This document shows, piece after piece, positions 1 to 5,626 of a stretch of 8,907 nucleotides of DNA. The stretch's first letter is position 1, and every line of letters begins with the position of its first letter. The translations under genes and the position numbers were made by a program. The notes under the pieces are model-generated. The model was given only the letters and a program-made list of their open reading frames with translations. It did not search any database and was not told where the DNA came from. The DNA is from Neisseriaceae bacterium. Lineage in GTDB: Bacteria; Pseudomonadota; Gammaproteobacteria; Burkholderiales; Neisseriaceae. Location: assembly GCA_017989485.1 (NCBI GenBank), contig JAGNPU010000051.1, positions 1-8,907 of the forward strand. The letters are read 5' to 3'.

Positions 1-20
1 TTCGTTATTGATGAGTCGTT

Positions 21-46
21 GTCTTTCGCCCTCTAGGGCGACAGAC
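21..46. repeat. Inverted repeat, 12-bp arms with one mismatch
   Basis: Positions 21-32 and 35-46 are complementary at 11 of 12 positions around a 2-base centre (CT). The inner core TCGCCCT / AGGGCGA (26-32 and 35-41) is perfect, and GTCT / AGAC closes the outside. Its last two bases overlap the next hairpin, so the two structures would compete or stack. The 2-base centre makes it more plausible as a DNA cruciform or protein site than as a tight RNA loop. Confidence 0.55.
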
Positions 47-72
47 TTTCTTTTGGATGGCCAAAAGAAAGT
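45..72. repeat. Perfect 12-bp inverted repeat, 4-base loop
   Basis: ACTTTCTTTTGG (45-56) and CCAAAAGAAAGT (61-72) are perfect reverse complements around ATGG. The motif followed by GTATGCAAAGAAAACGCC resembles a widely dispersed intergenic repeat of beta- and gammaproteobacteria. That similarity is recalled, not searched. Confidence 0.7.
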
Positions 73-93
73 ATGCAAAGAAAACGCCACCCC

Positions 94-136
94 GGCCAGC
101 CGCCCCTTACGCCGTTGGCGCAAGGGGCGGCTGGCC
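94..136. repeat. Long GC-rich hairpin, 20-bp arms
   Basis: Arms 94-113 and 117-136 match at 19 of 20 positions around a 3-base loop (GTT). The only mismatch is at 109/121. No T-run follows on either strand, so it is not a standard intrinsic terminator. It is the most stable structure in the left end. Confidence 0.7.
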
Positions 137-154
137 AGAACCTAGCGTGCCAGC

Positions 155-213
155 GCAGGCAAGAGTGGCTGCCTCCTATAGAAACTGGTCGGCCACCACA
201 AGCGTTTGCCTGC
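155..213. repeat. Two-part inverted repeat
   Basis: GCAGGCAA (155-162) pairs with TTGCCTGC (206-213), and inside it GTGGC (165-169) pairs with GCCAC (192-196). The internal loop is asymmetric (2 and 9 bases). It continues the chain of hairpins from 21 on. Confidence 0.45.
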
Positions 214-303
214 TTCATCTGGCCCGCTAGAACCTGACTCGGCGGCTTAAAGGGGACGGTACTTCACAGAAACTTGAAGAGGGTAAGTTGATTCAAGTAG
301 CCC

Positions 304-392
304 TGATCATCAATCGTTTTATTCCCTGCGCCGGGCAGGCGCGACCTTAGCGTTCAAACTAACCATGGTTTAGTGACGTGACTTGATGATCA
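304..392. other. Branched inverted-repeat element
   Basis: TGATCATCAA (304-313) and TTGATGATCA (383-392) form a perfect 10-bp closing helix around 69 bases. Inside lie the hairpin CCTGC / GCAGG (325-329, 335-339) and the 10-bp palindrome AACCATGGTT (361-370), the latter flanked by ACTAACC / GGTTTAGT. Folded as RNA this would be a three-way junction. It may be a small RNA, a mobile-element end or a protein site; nothing in the window decides. A separate 7-bp inverted repeat, ACTTGAA / TTCAAGT, sits just upstream at 272-298. Confidence 0.4.
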
Positions 393-426
393 AACATGCC
401 ACCGCATGACGCGCCGTGTTTCAGGC

Positions 427-466
427 ATTAAAAACCCCATGAATGCTGTGTCATTCATGGGGTTTT
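427..466 (-). terminator. Terminator of the ABC transporter operon
   Basis: A perfect 15-bp stem (431-445 with 452-466) with a 6-base loop. Read on the minus strand it ends in GGGGTTTTTAA, the usual stem plus T-run. It lies about 30 bases beyond the ATPase stop codon. On the plus strand the distal arm also ends in TTTT, so it may work in both directions. Confidence 0.85.
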
Positions 467-497
467 GGGTTGTGGATGGTCAGACCAAGGTTGTGCC

Positions 498-1292
498 CTA
501 GCCCAGCAGCAGCGCATCATCGCTAATGGCTTCACCGCGGGTTTGTTCAAACAGCGCCAACAGGTCGGGGACGTCCATTTTGGCACGTTCTTCGCCCGCC
601 ACGTTCAAAACCACCTTGCCCTGATGCAGCATCACCGTACGGGTGCCGTAGTCTAGCGCCTGGCGCATCGAGTGGGTGACCATCATGGCGGTGAGTCGGT
701 TCTCTTTGACGATTTGGTCGGTGAGCGAGAGCACAAACGCGGCGGTTTTTGGGTCTAGCGCGGCGGTGTGTTCGTCCAACAGCAAAATTTGCGATGGCTG
801 TAACGACGCCATCATCAGGCTGACGGCCTGACGTTGACCGCCAGACAGCAGGCCCATGCGGTCGCTGAGGCGATTTTCTAAGCCCAAATTCAAGATGGCC
901 AGCTTGTCTTTAAACAGGGCGCGGCTGTGCCTGTTCAAGGCAGGGCGTAGGCCCCGTTTGCTGCCCCGCTTCAGCGCCAAGGCCAGGTTTTCCTCTATGC
1001 TCAAGGCCTCGCAGGTGCCGGCCATGGGGTCTTGAAACACCCTAGCCACCATTTTGGCGCGCTTGTGTGCCGGCAGCTTGGTCACGTCTAGGCCGTTAAG
1101 GGTAATGCTGCCCGAGTCGACCAAAATGTCGCCGCTGATGGCGTTTAACAGGGTGGACTTGCCGGCGCCATTGCTGCCGATGACGGTGACGAATTCGCCT
1201 TCCTCAATGTTTAAGGTCATGCCTTTTAGCGCCGGGTTCTCAATGGGGGTGCCAGGGTTAAAGGTGATTTTCAAATCTTGTGCGTACATCAT
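498..1292 (-). CDS. ABC transporter ATP-binding protein (TrpZ-like)
   Basis: Cytoplasmic ATPase that would power the permease encoded just upstream. The 264-residue protein has a complete nucleotide-binding domain: Walker A GSNGAGKST at 39-47, Q-loop Gln near 87, signature LSGGQ at 149-153, Walker B ILLLDEH at 169-175 with catalytic Glu 174, D-loop ALD at 178-180 and H-loop His 207. The sequence matches the family usually found beside PF04392 binding proteins (COG1101). It is the last gene of a three-gene operon, only 5 bases after the permease stop. Its ribosome site AAAAGGA (1301-1307) lies in the last codons of the permease, suggesting translational coupling. Two adjacent ATG codons (1292 and 1289) could start it; the first is taken. 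Substrate cannot be read from the ATPase; tryptophan or another amino acid is likely from family knowledge. Confidence 0.92.
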   Translation of the reverse strand: MMYAQDLKITFNPGTPIENPALKGMTLNIEEGEFVTVIGSNGAGKSTLLNAISGDILVDSGSITLNGLDVTKLPAHKRAKMVARVFQDPMAGTCEALSIEENLALALKRGSKRGLRPALNRHSRALFKDKLAILNLGLENRLSDRMGLLSGGQRQAVSLMMASLQPSQILLLDEHTAALDPKTAAFVLSLTDQIVKENRLTAMMVTHSMRQALDYGTRTVMLHQGKVVLNVAGEERAKMDVPDLLALFEQTRGEAISDDALLLG

Positions 1293-1297
1293 GAGGC

Positions 1298-2197
1298 TTA
1301 TCCTTTTCTGGCAAACAGTTTGTGCTTGGCCTGGGGCAACACCAGGGCCAACACGACCAAGATGGCGGTGATGAGGTTTAAGTCCTGAGCACCAAAGCCA
1401 AAGTCTTGCAACATGCTGCTGTTGAGCGCGAGGGCGATGAATAAGCGATACAACAAGGCACCGACGATGACGGCCAGCGTCATCCAGAAAATGCGCTTGG
1501 CGGGGATGAGGGTTTCGCCGATGATGACGGCGGCCAGGCCGATCACAATGGTGCCGACGCCGATGGAAATGTCGGCACCGCCTTGGGTTTGCACAAACAG
1601 GGCGCCGCCAAGGGCGATGAGGCCGTTAGACACCGCCATGCCCAGCACCACCATTTTGCCGGTGGCCACGCCTTGGGCGCGGGCCATACGGCTGTTGGCA
1701 CCGGTGGCGCGTAAGGACAGGCCGGTTTGGGTCGAGAAAAAGGCGTCGAGGGCCAGCTTGGCGACGACGACAAAGCCTAAAATCATTAAGGGCTGTACCC
1801 ACCATTGGTTGCTGTAGTCGGCGGCAATAAAGGGGGTGAAAACGGTGTCTGCGCCGATCAAGGGCAGGTTGGGTGCGCCCATGATGCGCAAGTTGATGGA
1901 GTACAGGGCAATCATCACCAAAATACTGGCCAGCAGCTGCAGTATTTTCAACGACACGTGTAGCCACGCCGTCACCATGCCGGCGCAGGCGCCGGCCATC
2001 ACGCCCAGGCTGGTGGCCAGCCAGGGGTTCATGCCGCTGCTCAAGCAAACGGCACAGACGGCGCCGCCCAAGGGGAAGCTGCCGTCTGCGGTTAAGTCAG
2101 GAAAATCTAAAATACGAAACGAAATCAAGACGCCTAGGGAAACCAAGGCGTAAATCAAGCCGATTTCTAAAGCGCCGAATAAGGCTATGGAAGACAT
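1298..2197 (-). CDS. ABC transporter permease (TrpY-like)
   Basis: Inner-membrane channel subunit of the same importer, in the branched-chain/sugar type permease superfamily (PF02653, COG4120). The protein is almost entirely hydrophobic with about eight or more membrane segments. It begins with the family-like block ALEIGLIYALVSLGVLISFR followed by DFPDLTADGSFPLG. A cytoplasmic coupling loop of the LivH kind is visible (GLSLRATGANSRMARAQGV), which should contact the ATPase. The ATG at 2197 gives 299 residues and matches the usual start of the family. A GTG at 2209 would add four residues (M-K-V-F). Neither start has a strong ribosome site, and the GGGG nearest the GTG is buried in the hairpin at 2216-2244. 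The gene lies 60 bases after the binding-protein gene and 5 bases before the ATPase gene. Confidence 0.9.
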   Translation of the reverse strand: MSSIALFGALEIGLIYALVSLGVLISFRILDFPDLTADGSFPLGGAVCAVCLSSGMNPWLATSLGVMAGACAGMVTAWLHVSLKILQLLASILVMIALYSINLRIMGAPNLPLIGADTVFTPFIAADYSNQWWVQPLMILGFVVVAKLALDAFFSTQTGLSLRATGANSRMARAQGVATGKMVVLGMAVSNGLIALGGALFVQTQGGADISIGVGTIVIGLAAVIIGETLIPAKRIFWMTLAVIVGALLYRLFIALALNSSMLQDFGFGAQDLNLITAILVVLALVLPQAKHKLFARKG

Positions 2198-2215
2198 AAA
2201 AACTTTCACAAACTA

Positions 2216-2244
2216 CCCCAGCGCCGCTTGTGGCCGCGCTGGGG
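2216..2244 (-). promoter_or_regulatory. Hairpin between binding-protein and permease genes
   Basis: CCCCAGCGC (2216-2224) and GCGCTGGGG (2236-2244) form a perfect 9-bp GC-rich stem with an 11-base loop, between the binding-protein stop and the permease start. No T-run follows on the minus strand. This suggests an mRNA-stabilising or translation-dampening hairpin, as often seen after binding-protein genes in ABC operons, rather than a terminator. Confidence 0.6.
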
Positions 2245-2257
2245 ACATTAACAAGGT

Positions 2258-3271
2258 TTATTCAATCACTTCTTTGGCGGTTTTTAAAATGGCTTCCGGA
2301 ATGGTCACGCCCATTAGGGCGGCTGATTTTTGGTTCAAAATCAGGTCAAACGTGGCCATTTTTTCTGGCGCAATGCTGCCTGGGGCCTCGCCGTTGAGGA
2401 TGCGCACCACGATTTTGCCGGTTTGGCGGCCCATGTCGTAGTAGTTGGCGCCTAAGGCGGCCACGGCACCGCGTTTGGCGCTGTCAGGGTCAGAGGCGAT
2501 GAGCGGCAGTTTGTTTTCTGCGCCGACCTTATACAAGGCTTCATAGGCTGACACCACGTTGTTGTCGGTGGTGCTGTAAATTACCTCGACTTTGCCCAAC
2601 AGGCTGCGTGCGGCCGTGGCCACGTCGGCCGTGCGTTGGGCTGGGGCACCGATGGCGCCAATGCCGTCTTTGGCCAAAGTGGTTTTCAGTTGTTCAAAAA
2701 TAATGGTGGAGTTGACTTCACCTGGGCTGTACACAAAGCCAATGTTTTTGACGCCCGGCACCAAGGCCTTAATCAACTCAATTTGCGGTTCTAGCGGCAA
2801 CGCATCCGACACGCCGGTGACGTTGGTGCCGCTGGCGGCCCAGCTAGGGGTCAGCTTGGCGGCCACGGGATCGGTCACGGCCGCAAACACCAAGGGGATG
2901 TCACGGGTTGAGGCAGCGACGGCTTGCGCGCTTGGCGTGCCGATGGCGACAATGGCGGCCGATTTGTCCCCAATGAATTTTTTGGCAATTTGGCCCGCCG
3001 TGGCGGTATTGCCCTGGGCGCTTTGGAACACGATTTTGACGTTTTGACCTTGAATAAAGCCGGCGTCTTTTAATTCGTCCTCAACGCCCACCCGAACCGC
3101 ATCCAAGGCGGGGTGCTCAACAATGGCGGTAATCGCGACTTGTTTGATGTCTGTGCTGACGGCAGCGGAAGGGGTGGCTGCGGCATCTTGGTCTTGTGAG
3201 TCAGCAGTTTTGCTGCAACCCACCACCAGTAGGAGCGCGGCCAATGGGGCTGCTAGGCGCAATTTATTCAT
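2258..3271 (-). CDS. ABC transporter substrate-binding lipoprotein (TrpX-like)
   Basis: Solute receptor that captures the substrate in the periplasm and hands it to the permease. The 337-residue protein starts with a lipoprotein signal peptide: basic N-region MNKLR, hydrophobic core and lipobox V-V-G-C with Cys 19 as lipidation site. An Ala/Ser/Thr/Asp-rich linker (about 20-40) precedes the globular part. Family hallmarks of PF04392 (COG2984, type 1 periplasmic binding fold) are present: the AITAIVEHPALDAVRVG opening strand, IVAIGTPSAQAV near 107-118, LVFAAVTDPV near 127-136 and TNVTGVS near 149-155. A ribosome site TAAGGA (3278-3283) supports the ATG at 3271. It is the first gene of the operon. 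Characterised relatives bind tryptophan or tyrosine, but many members are uncharacterised, so an aromatic amino acid is only a likely substrate. Confidence 0.9.
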   Translation of the reverse strand: MNKLRLAAPLAALLLVVGCSKTADSQDQDAAATPSAAVSTDIKQVAITAIVEHPALDAVRVGVEDELKDAGFIQGQNVKIVFQSAQGNTATAGQIAKKFIGDKSAAIVAIGTPSAQAVAASTRDIPLVFAAVTDPVAAKLTPSWAASGTNVTGVSDALPLEPQIELIKALVPGVKNIGFVYSPGEVNSTIIFEQLKTTLAKDGIGAIGAPAQRTADVATAARSLLGKVEVIYSTTDNNVVSAYEALYKVGAENKLPLIASDPDSAKRGAVAALGANYYDMGRQTGKIVVRILNGEAPGSIAPEKMATFDLILNQKSAALMGVTIPEAILKTAKEVIE

Positions 3272-3302
3272 TGGGTATCCTTAATAAAGCGTGGTCGTGG
3301 TC

Positions 3303-3340
3303 AACATGCGATCATGTTAACAAGGGATCATGATATCGCA
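3303..3340. promoter_or_regulatory. Operator-like inverted repeats before ABC operon
   Basis: AACATG (3303-3308) and CATGTT (3313-3318) are perfect arms around CGAT. A larger imperfect pair, TGCGAT-CATG (3307-3316) and CATGATATCGCA (3329-3340), overlaps it, and GATCATG occurs twice (3310 and 3326). The cluster lies 30-70 bases before the ABC operon start codon, a sensible place for a repressor site or a 5' untranslated structure. The binding protein is unknown. Confidence 0.35.
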
Positions 3341-3397
3341 GCCGTCAAAATAATGCATGCGAATGCCTTGATACGATGTGTTAAAAAGGCTTTGTTT

Positions 3398-3426
3398 TTG
3401 GCAGATAGATTTATTTTTTATAAAAT
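3398..3426 (+). promoter_or_regulatory. Sigma70-type promoter for the NCS2 permease
   Basis: TTGGCA (3398-3403, five of six consensus bases) and TAAAAT (3421-3426, five of six) are separated by exactly 17 bases in an AT-rich stretch. Transcription would begin near 3433, leaving a leader of about 410 bases before the permease start. The -10 region is part of an AT palindrome, TTTATTTT / AAAATAAA (3410-3429). Confidence 0.55.
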
Positions 3427-3501
3427 AAAGGTCAGTCTTGGTTTATTGTTGCGTTTGTGGCGCCATGATGCGGTAATGATGTGAGAATGCCGTACCGAGG
3501 G

Positions 3502-3560
3502 CAAATAACCACTTTATTTATCAGTATTTTTGGCAACTGATTGCTTATTTGGTGTTTTTT
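3502..3560 (+). terminator. Candidate attenuator hairpin 1 in NCS2 leader
   Basis: CAAATAA (3502-3508) pairs with TTATTTG (3545-3551), enclosing ATCAGT (3520-3525) paired with ACTGAT (3536-3541). A run of six T follows at 3555-3560. The stems are AT-rich and therefore weak. AACCAC (3507-3512) could instead pair with GTGGTT (3572-3577), which would break the outer stem. Confidence 0.25.
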
Positions 3561-3582
3561 GTTTTGATTGTGTGGTTTTTAT

Positions 3583-3632
3583 GGTGGGTTGGTTGGCCAG
3601 AAACCCCGCCAAAGAGGCGTGAGACAGGGTTT
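3583..3632 (+). promoter_or_regulatory. Competing helices in the NCS2 leader
   Basis: The segment 3601-3610 (AAACCCCGCC) can pair upstream with GGTGGGTT (3583-3590; eight pairs, one wobble, one bulge). It can instead pair downstream with GGCG (3616-3619) plus GGGTTT (3627-3632), around the loop AAAGA. The two folds exclude each other, as expected for a riboswitch or attenuator. I cannot match this to a known riboswitch class by eye; xanthine-sensing NMT1-type RNAs are the obvious class to test. Confidence 0.35.
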
Positions 3633-3660
3633 GGTTGAGGCGCTTGGCTGGGGGCGATCG

Positions 3661-3703
3661 GGGCAGAAACGCCTGAGCGAAGAGAAATTATTCTGCTTTT
3701 TTT
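3661..3703 (+). terminator. Candidate attenuator hairpin 2 in NCS2 leader
   Basis: GCAGAA (3663-3668) and TTCTGC (3691-3696) form a perfect 6-bp stem, extendable by two G-T pairs, immediately followed by seven T (3697-3703). The loop contains CGC / GCG (3670-3672, 3677-3679). CGCCT (3670-3674) can alternatively pair with AGGCG (3638-3642), which is incompatible with the terminator fold. The hairpin sits about 140 bases before the permease start codon, so termination here would prevent its expression. Confidence 0.4.
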
Positions 3704-3843
3704 GATGGTAGGCAGTACAATGTGCGCCATGGAAAAAGGGGCGCGATGGTTCATCGGGCGCAAATGTTCGCTTCGGTGTGGGTTTTGGTCAGCGGTGCAG
3801 GGTCTGGCTGGCGGCACATCAAATTTAAAGAATAGTAGGGGTC

Positions 3844-5154
3844 ATGGAAGATAAACTGTTATACAACGTAGAGGACAAGCCCCCATTTGGTTTGGCTTGG
3901 CTGTTGGCGGCACAGCATTTGTTGGCGGCCTTGGGCGGCATTATTGCGGTGCCTTTGGTCATTGGTGGGGTATTGGGCCTGCCGACGGAAGAAACCGTGG
4001 CCTTGGTCAATGCGGCCCTCTTGGTGTCGGGCGTGGTGACCATTATTCAGTGTCGCGGCATTGGCCCCATCGGGATCCGTCTGCCCTGTGTGATGGGCAC
4101 CAGCTTTACCTTTGTGGCGGCGGCTTTGGCCGTGGGCTTTAGCGACTACGGCGTGGCCGGTATTTTGGGTTCGTCTTTGGTGGGCTCTTTGGTGATGATC
4201 GTCGGCAGCTTCTTCATGCCGCAAATCCGCAAGCTGTTCCCCCCCGTGGTGACCGGCACGGTGGTGACCATGATTGGCCTGAGCCTAGTGCCGGTGGCGG
4301 TTGACTGGTTTGCCGGTGGCCAAGTTGGCGATCCGGGGTATGCGTCACCGGCAAACTTGGCCATGGCCAGCTTTGTGTTGGTGATGGTGTTGGTGCTGGT
4401 GCAGTGGGGCAAAGGGATATTTTCCGCCGCCGCCATTGTGATTGGCATGATGGTGGGCTATGTGGTGGCCTTGATTTTGGGCTGGGTACAGTTTGACCAA
4501 ATGAGTCAGGCGCCCCTGTTTGCGGTGCCCAAACCGCTGCACTTTGGTTTGGCGTTTCCGATTTCCGGGATCATCGGCATGAGCATTGCCTATTTGGTGA
4601 CCATTGTGGAATCCAGCGGCAACTTCTTGGCCTTAGGCGCCGCCACCGGCACCAAAATCACCGGCAAACACATGAAGGGCGGTATTTTGTGTGATGGTCT
4701 GGGTTCGGCCCTGGCGGCCGTGATGTCGACCACGCCGTTTTCGTCTTTTGCGCAAAACATTGGCGTGATTTCCTTGACCGGGGTGGCCAGCCGTTATGTG
4801 GTGGCGATGACTGGCGTGCTGCTGATGGTGGCGGGCCTATTCCCCGTATTTGGCGCCTTAATCGTGTCGATTCCACTACCGGTTTTGGGCGGCGCAGGTT
4901 TGATGATGTTTGCGATGATCATCACCGCCGGCATCCAAATGTTGGACCGGGTTGAGCGCAATAAGCGCAATGGCTTGATTATTGCCGTGTCGATAGGCTG
5001 TGGCCTGGCCGTGACCACGCGGCCCGAAATATTGAATCAGCTGCCCAGCTTTTTTAAAGAAGTATTGGGTTCAGGCATCACCGTTGGCTCATTATTGGCC
5101 TTGATCTTAAACTACGTCTTGCCTGGGCGCACGATTGTGGTTGACGACGAGTAA
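3844..5154 (+). CDS. Nucleobase:cation symporter-2, xanthine/urate-type permease
   Basis: Inner-membrane proton-coupled importer of purine bases, family NCS2 (PF00860, COG2233). The 436 residues are hydrophobic throughout, consistent with the 14 membrane segments of the family. Visible hallmarks are the Gln-His pair of the first membrane segment (Q24-H25, AAQHLLAALGG), the acidic substrate-site residue E256 in VESSGNFLALG, and the signature QNIGVISLTGVASRYV starting at Q304-N305. The TGVASRYV ending is typical of xanthine/uric acid members such as XanQ rather than uracil carriers, so xanthine or urate is the likely substrate. Length is normal. The start is supported by the family-like N-terminus (YNVEDKPPFGLAW), but the AGGGG ribosome site ends only 2 bases before ATG, closer than usual. 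A promoter and structured leader lie upstream; a terminator follows at once. Confidence 0.93.
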   Translation: MEDKLLYNVEDKPPFGLAWLLAAQHLLAALGGIIAVPLVIGGVLGLPTEETVALVNAALLVSGVVTIIQCRGIGPIGIRLPCVMGTSFTFVAAALAVGFSDYGVAGILGSSLVGSLVMIVGSFFMPQIRKLFPPVVTGTVVTMIGLSLVPVAVDWFAGGQVGDPGYASPANLAMASFVLVMVLVLVQWGKGIFSAAAIVIGMMVGYVVALILGWVQFDQMSQAPLFAVPKPLHFGLAFPISGIIGMSIAYLVTIVESSGNFLALGAATGTKITGKHMKGGILCDGLGSALAAVMSTTPFSSFAQNIGVISLTGVASRYVVAMTGVLLMVAGLFPVFGALIVSIPLPVLGGAGLMMFAMIITAGIQMLDRVERNKRNGLIIAVSIGCGLAVTTRPEILNQLPSFFKEVLGSGITVGSLLALILNYVLPGRTIVVDDE

Positions 5155-5168
5155 GCCTTTTTTGCCTC

Positions 5169-5204
5169 AAAAGCCATGGCGCAATCGCGTACATGGCTTT
5201 TTTT
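5169..5204 (+). terminator. Terminator of the NCS2 permease gene
   Basis: AAAAGCCATG (5169-5178) and CATGGCTTTT (5192-5201) form a perfect 10-bp stem with a 13-base loop. The T-run spans 5198-5204. It begins 15 bases after the permease stop and separates that gene from the small downstream gene. Confidence 0.85.
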
Positions 5205-5276
5205 ACGTCAGGCTATGGTAGAATTTTGACCAGAACGTGCGGCCTGAGGCCGGGCCAGCCAATTAAAGGAATCGGT

Positions 5277-5558
5277 ATGATCATCAGAATCATTTTTTTT
5301 GCATTCATTGTGTTCTTGGTGTATCGCGTGGCGAATATGGCCTGGCAGTCGCTGCAGGCACAAAAGCAGGCTGACGCCCCTAAGCCCCCGCGTTCGGTGA
5401 ATGACTGGCCTCAGACGTCTGCACCAGAAGACGGCCTGTTATCAGAACCGGATGAGGCCGAGGACCACGGCTACTGGCAGCGTAAAATCCAAGACGCTTA
5501 TCGTCAGGGTTATAAAGATGGCCTTGATGATGGCAAAAGCCAGAACGATGGCCTATAG
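5277..5558 (+). CDS. Small single-pass membrane protein, function unknown
   Basis: A 93-residue protein that I do not recognise. Residues 2-17 are a strong membrane segment (MIIRIIFFAFIVFLVYRVAN) with flanking basic residues. It is followed by a Gln/Ala/Pro-rich linker (25-40), an acidic patch (51-64) and a C-terminal segment YWQRKIQDAYRQGYKDGLDDGK with a regular aromatic-Gly-Asp pattern. It is probably anchored in the inner membrane by its N-terminus. The ATG at 5277 is preceded by AAAGGA (5265-5270) with normal spacing. An in-frame ATG at 5193 lies inside the preceding terminator and is rejected. A -10-like TAGAAT (5219-5224) lies upstream with no good -35. Since a terminator separates it from the permease and another follows it, it is probably transcribed alone. 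Confidence 0.75.
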   Translation: MIIRIIFFAFIVFLVYRVANMAWQSLQAQKQADAPKPPRSVNDWPQTSAPEDGLLSEPDEAEDHGYWQRKIQDAYRQGYKDGLDDGKSQNDGL

Positions 5559-5577
5559 GGCCTAGGCCCAAACACAC

Positions 5578-5614
5578 AAAACCGCCCCTGGTTGATGACC
5601 AGAGGCGGTTTTTT
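5578..5614. terminator. Bidirectional terminator between convergent genes
   Basis: A 15-bp stem with one C-A mismatch (5578-5592 with 5598-5612) and a 5-base loop. The plus-strand T-run (5609-5614) ends the small membrane-protein transcript. The minus strand ends in TTTTGTGTG, a weaker tail that may serve the dehydrogenase gene converging from the right. Confidence 0.8.
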
Positions 5615-5626
5615 GACGCCTAGGGC

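Larger units (their letters stand above)
1..430. other. Gene-free, hairpin-rich left end
   Basis: No open reading frame here looks like a protein gene; the longest simply reads through the hairpins. The stretch carries successive inverted repeats at 21-46, 45-72, 94-136, 155-213, 272-298 and 304-392. The order of an A/C-rich hairpin, an AAAG-rich spacer and a GC-rich hairpin recalls repetitive extragenic elements of proteobacteria. That family link is from memory and unconfirmed. There is no evidence of a transposase or of target-site duplications inside the window. Confidence 0.6.
3272..3843. other. Divergent control region of 572 bases
   Basis: This region separates the start of the minus-strand ABC operon from the plus-strand permease gene. 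The ABC side has inverted repeats at 3303-3340 and no promoter I can call with confidence. The permease side holds a promoter at 3398-3426 and a transcribed leader of about 410 bases. That leader contains competing helices and two hairpin-plus-T structures, each listed separately. The only open frames inside are short and lack protein-like composition. Confidence 0.7.

Noticed and set aside
94..136. Long GC hairpin as an intrinsic terminator
   Set aside because: No T-run follows on either strand and no gene ends beside it within the window.
33..218. Minus-strand 61-codon open frame at the left end
   Set aside because: It reads through the hairpins at 45-72, 94-136 and 155-213, has low-complexity composition and no ribosome site; best seen as a by-product of the repeats.
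3545..3817. Minus-strand 90-codon frame in the divergent region
   Set aside because: Pro/His/Ser/Lys-rich, unlike a folded protein, no ribosome site, and it lies antisense to the structured permease leader.
3859..4448. Antisense open frames within the NCS2 gene
   Set aside because: They are long only because of the high-GC codon use of the permease; compositions such as His/Gln/Asn-rich strings are typical of shadows.
5193..5276. Upstream in-frame start for the small membrane protein
   Set aside because: ATG 5193 lies inside the terminator hairpin of the preceding gene and lacks a ribosome site; ATG 5277 has AAAGGA and begins the membrane segment.
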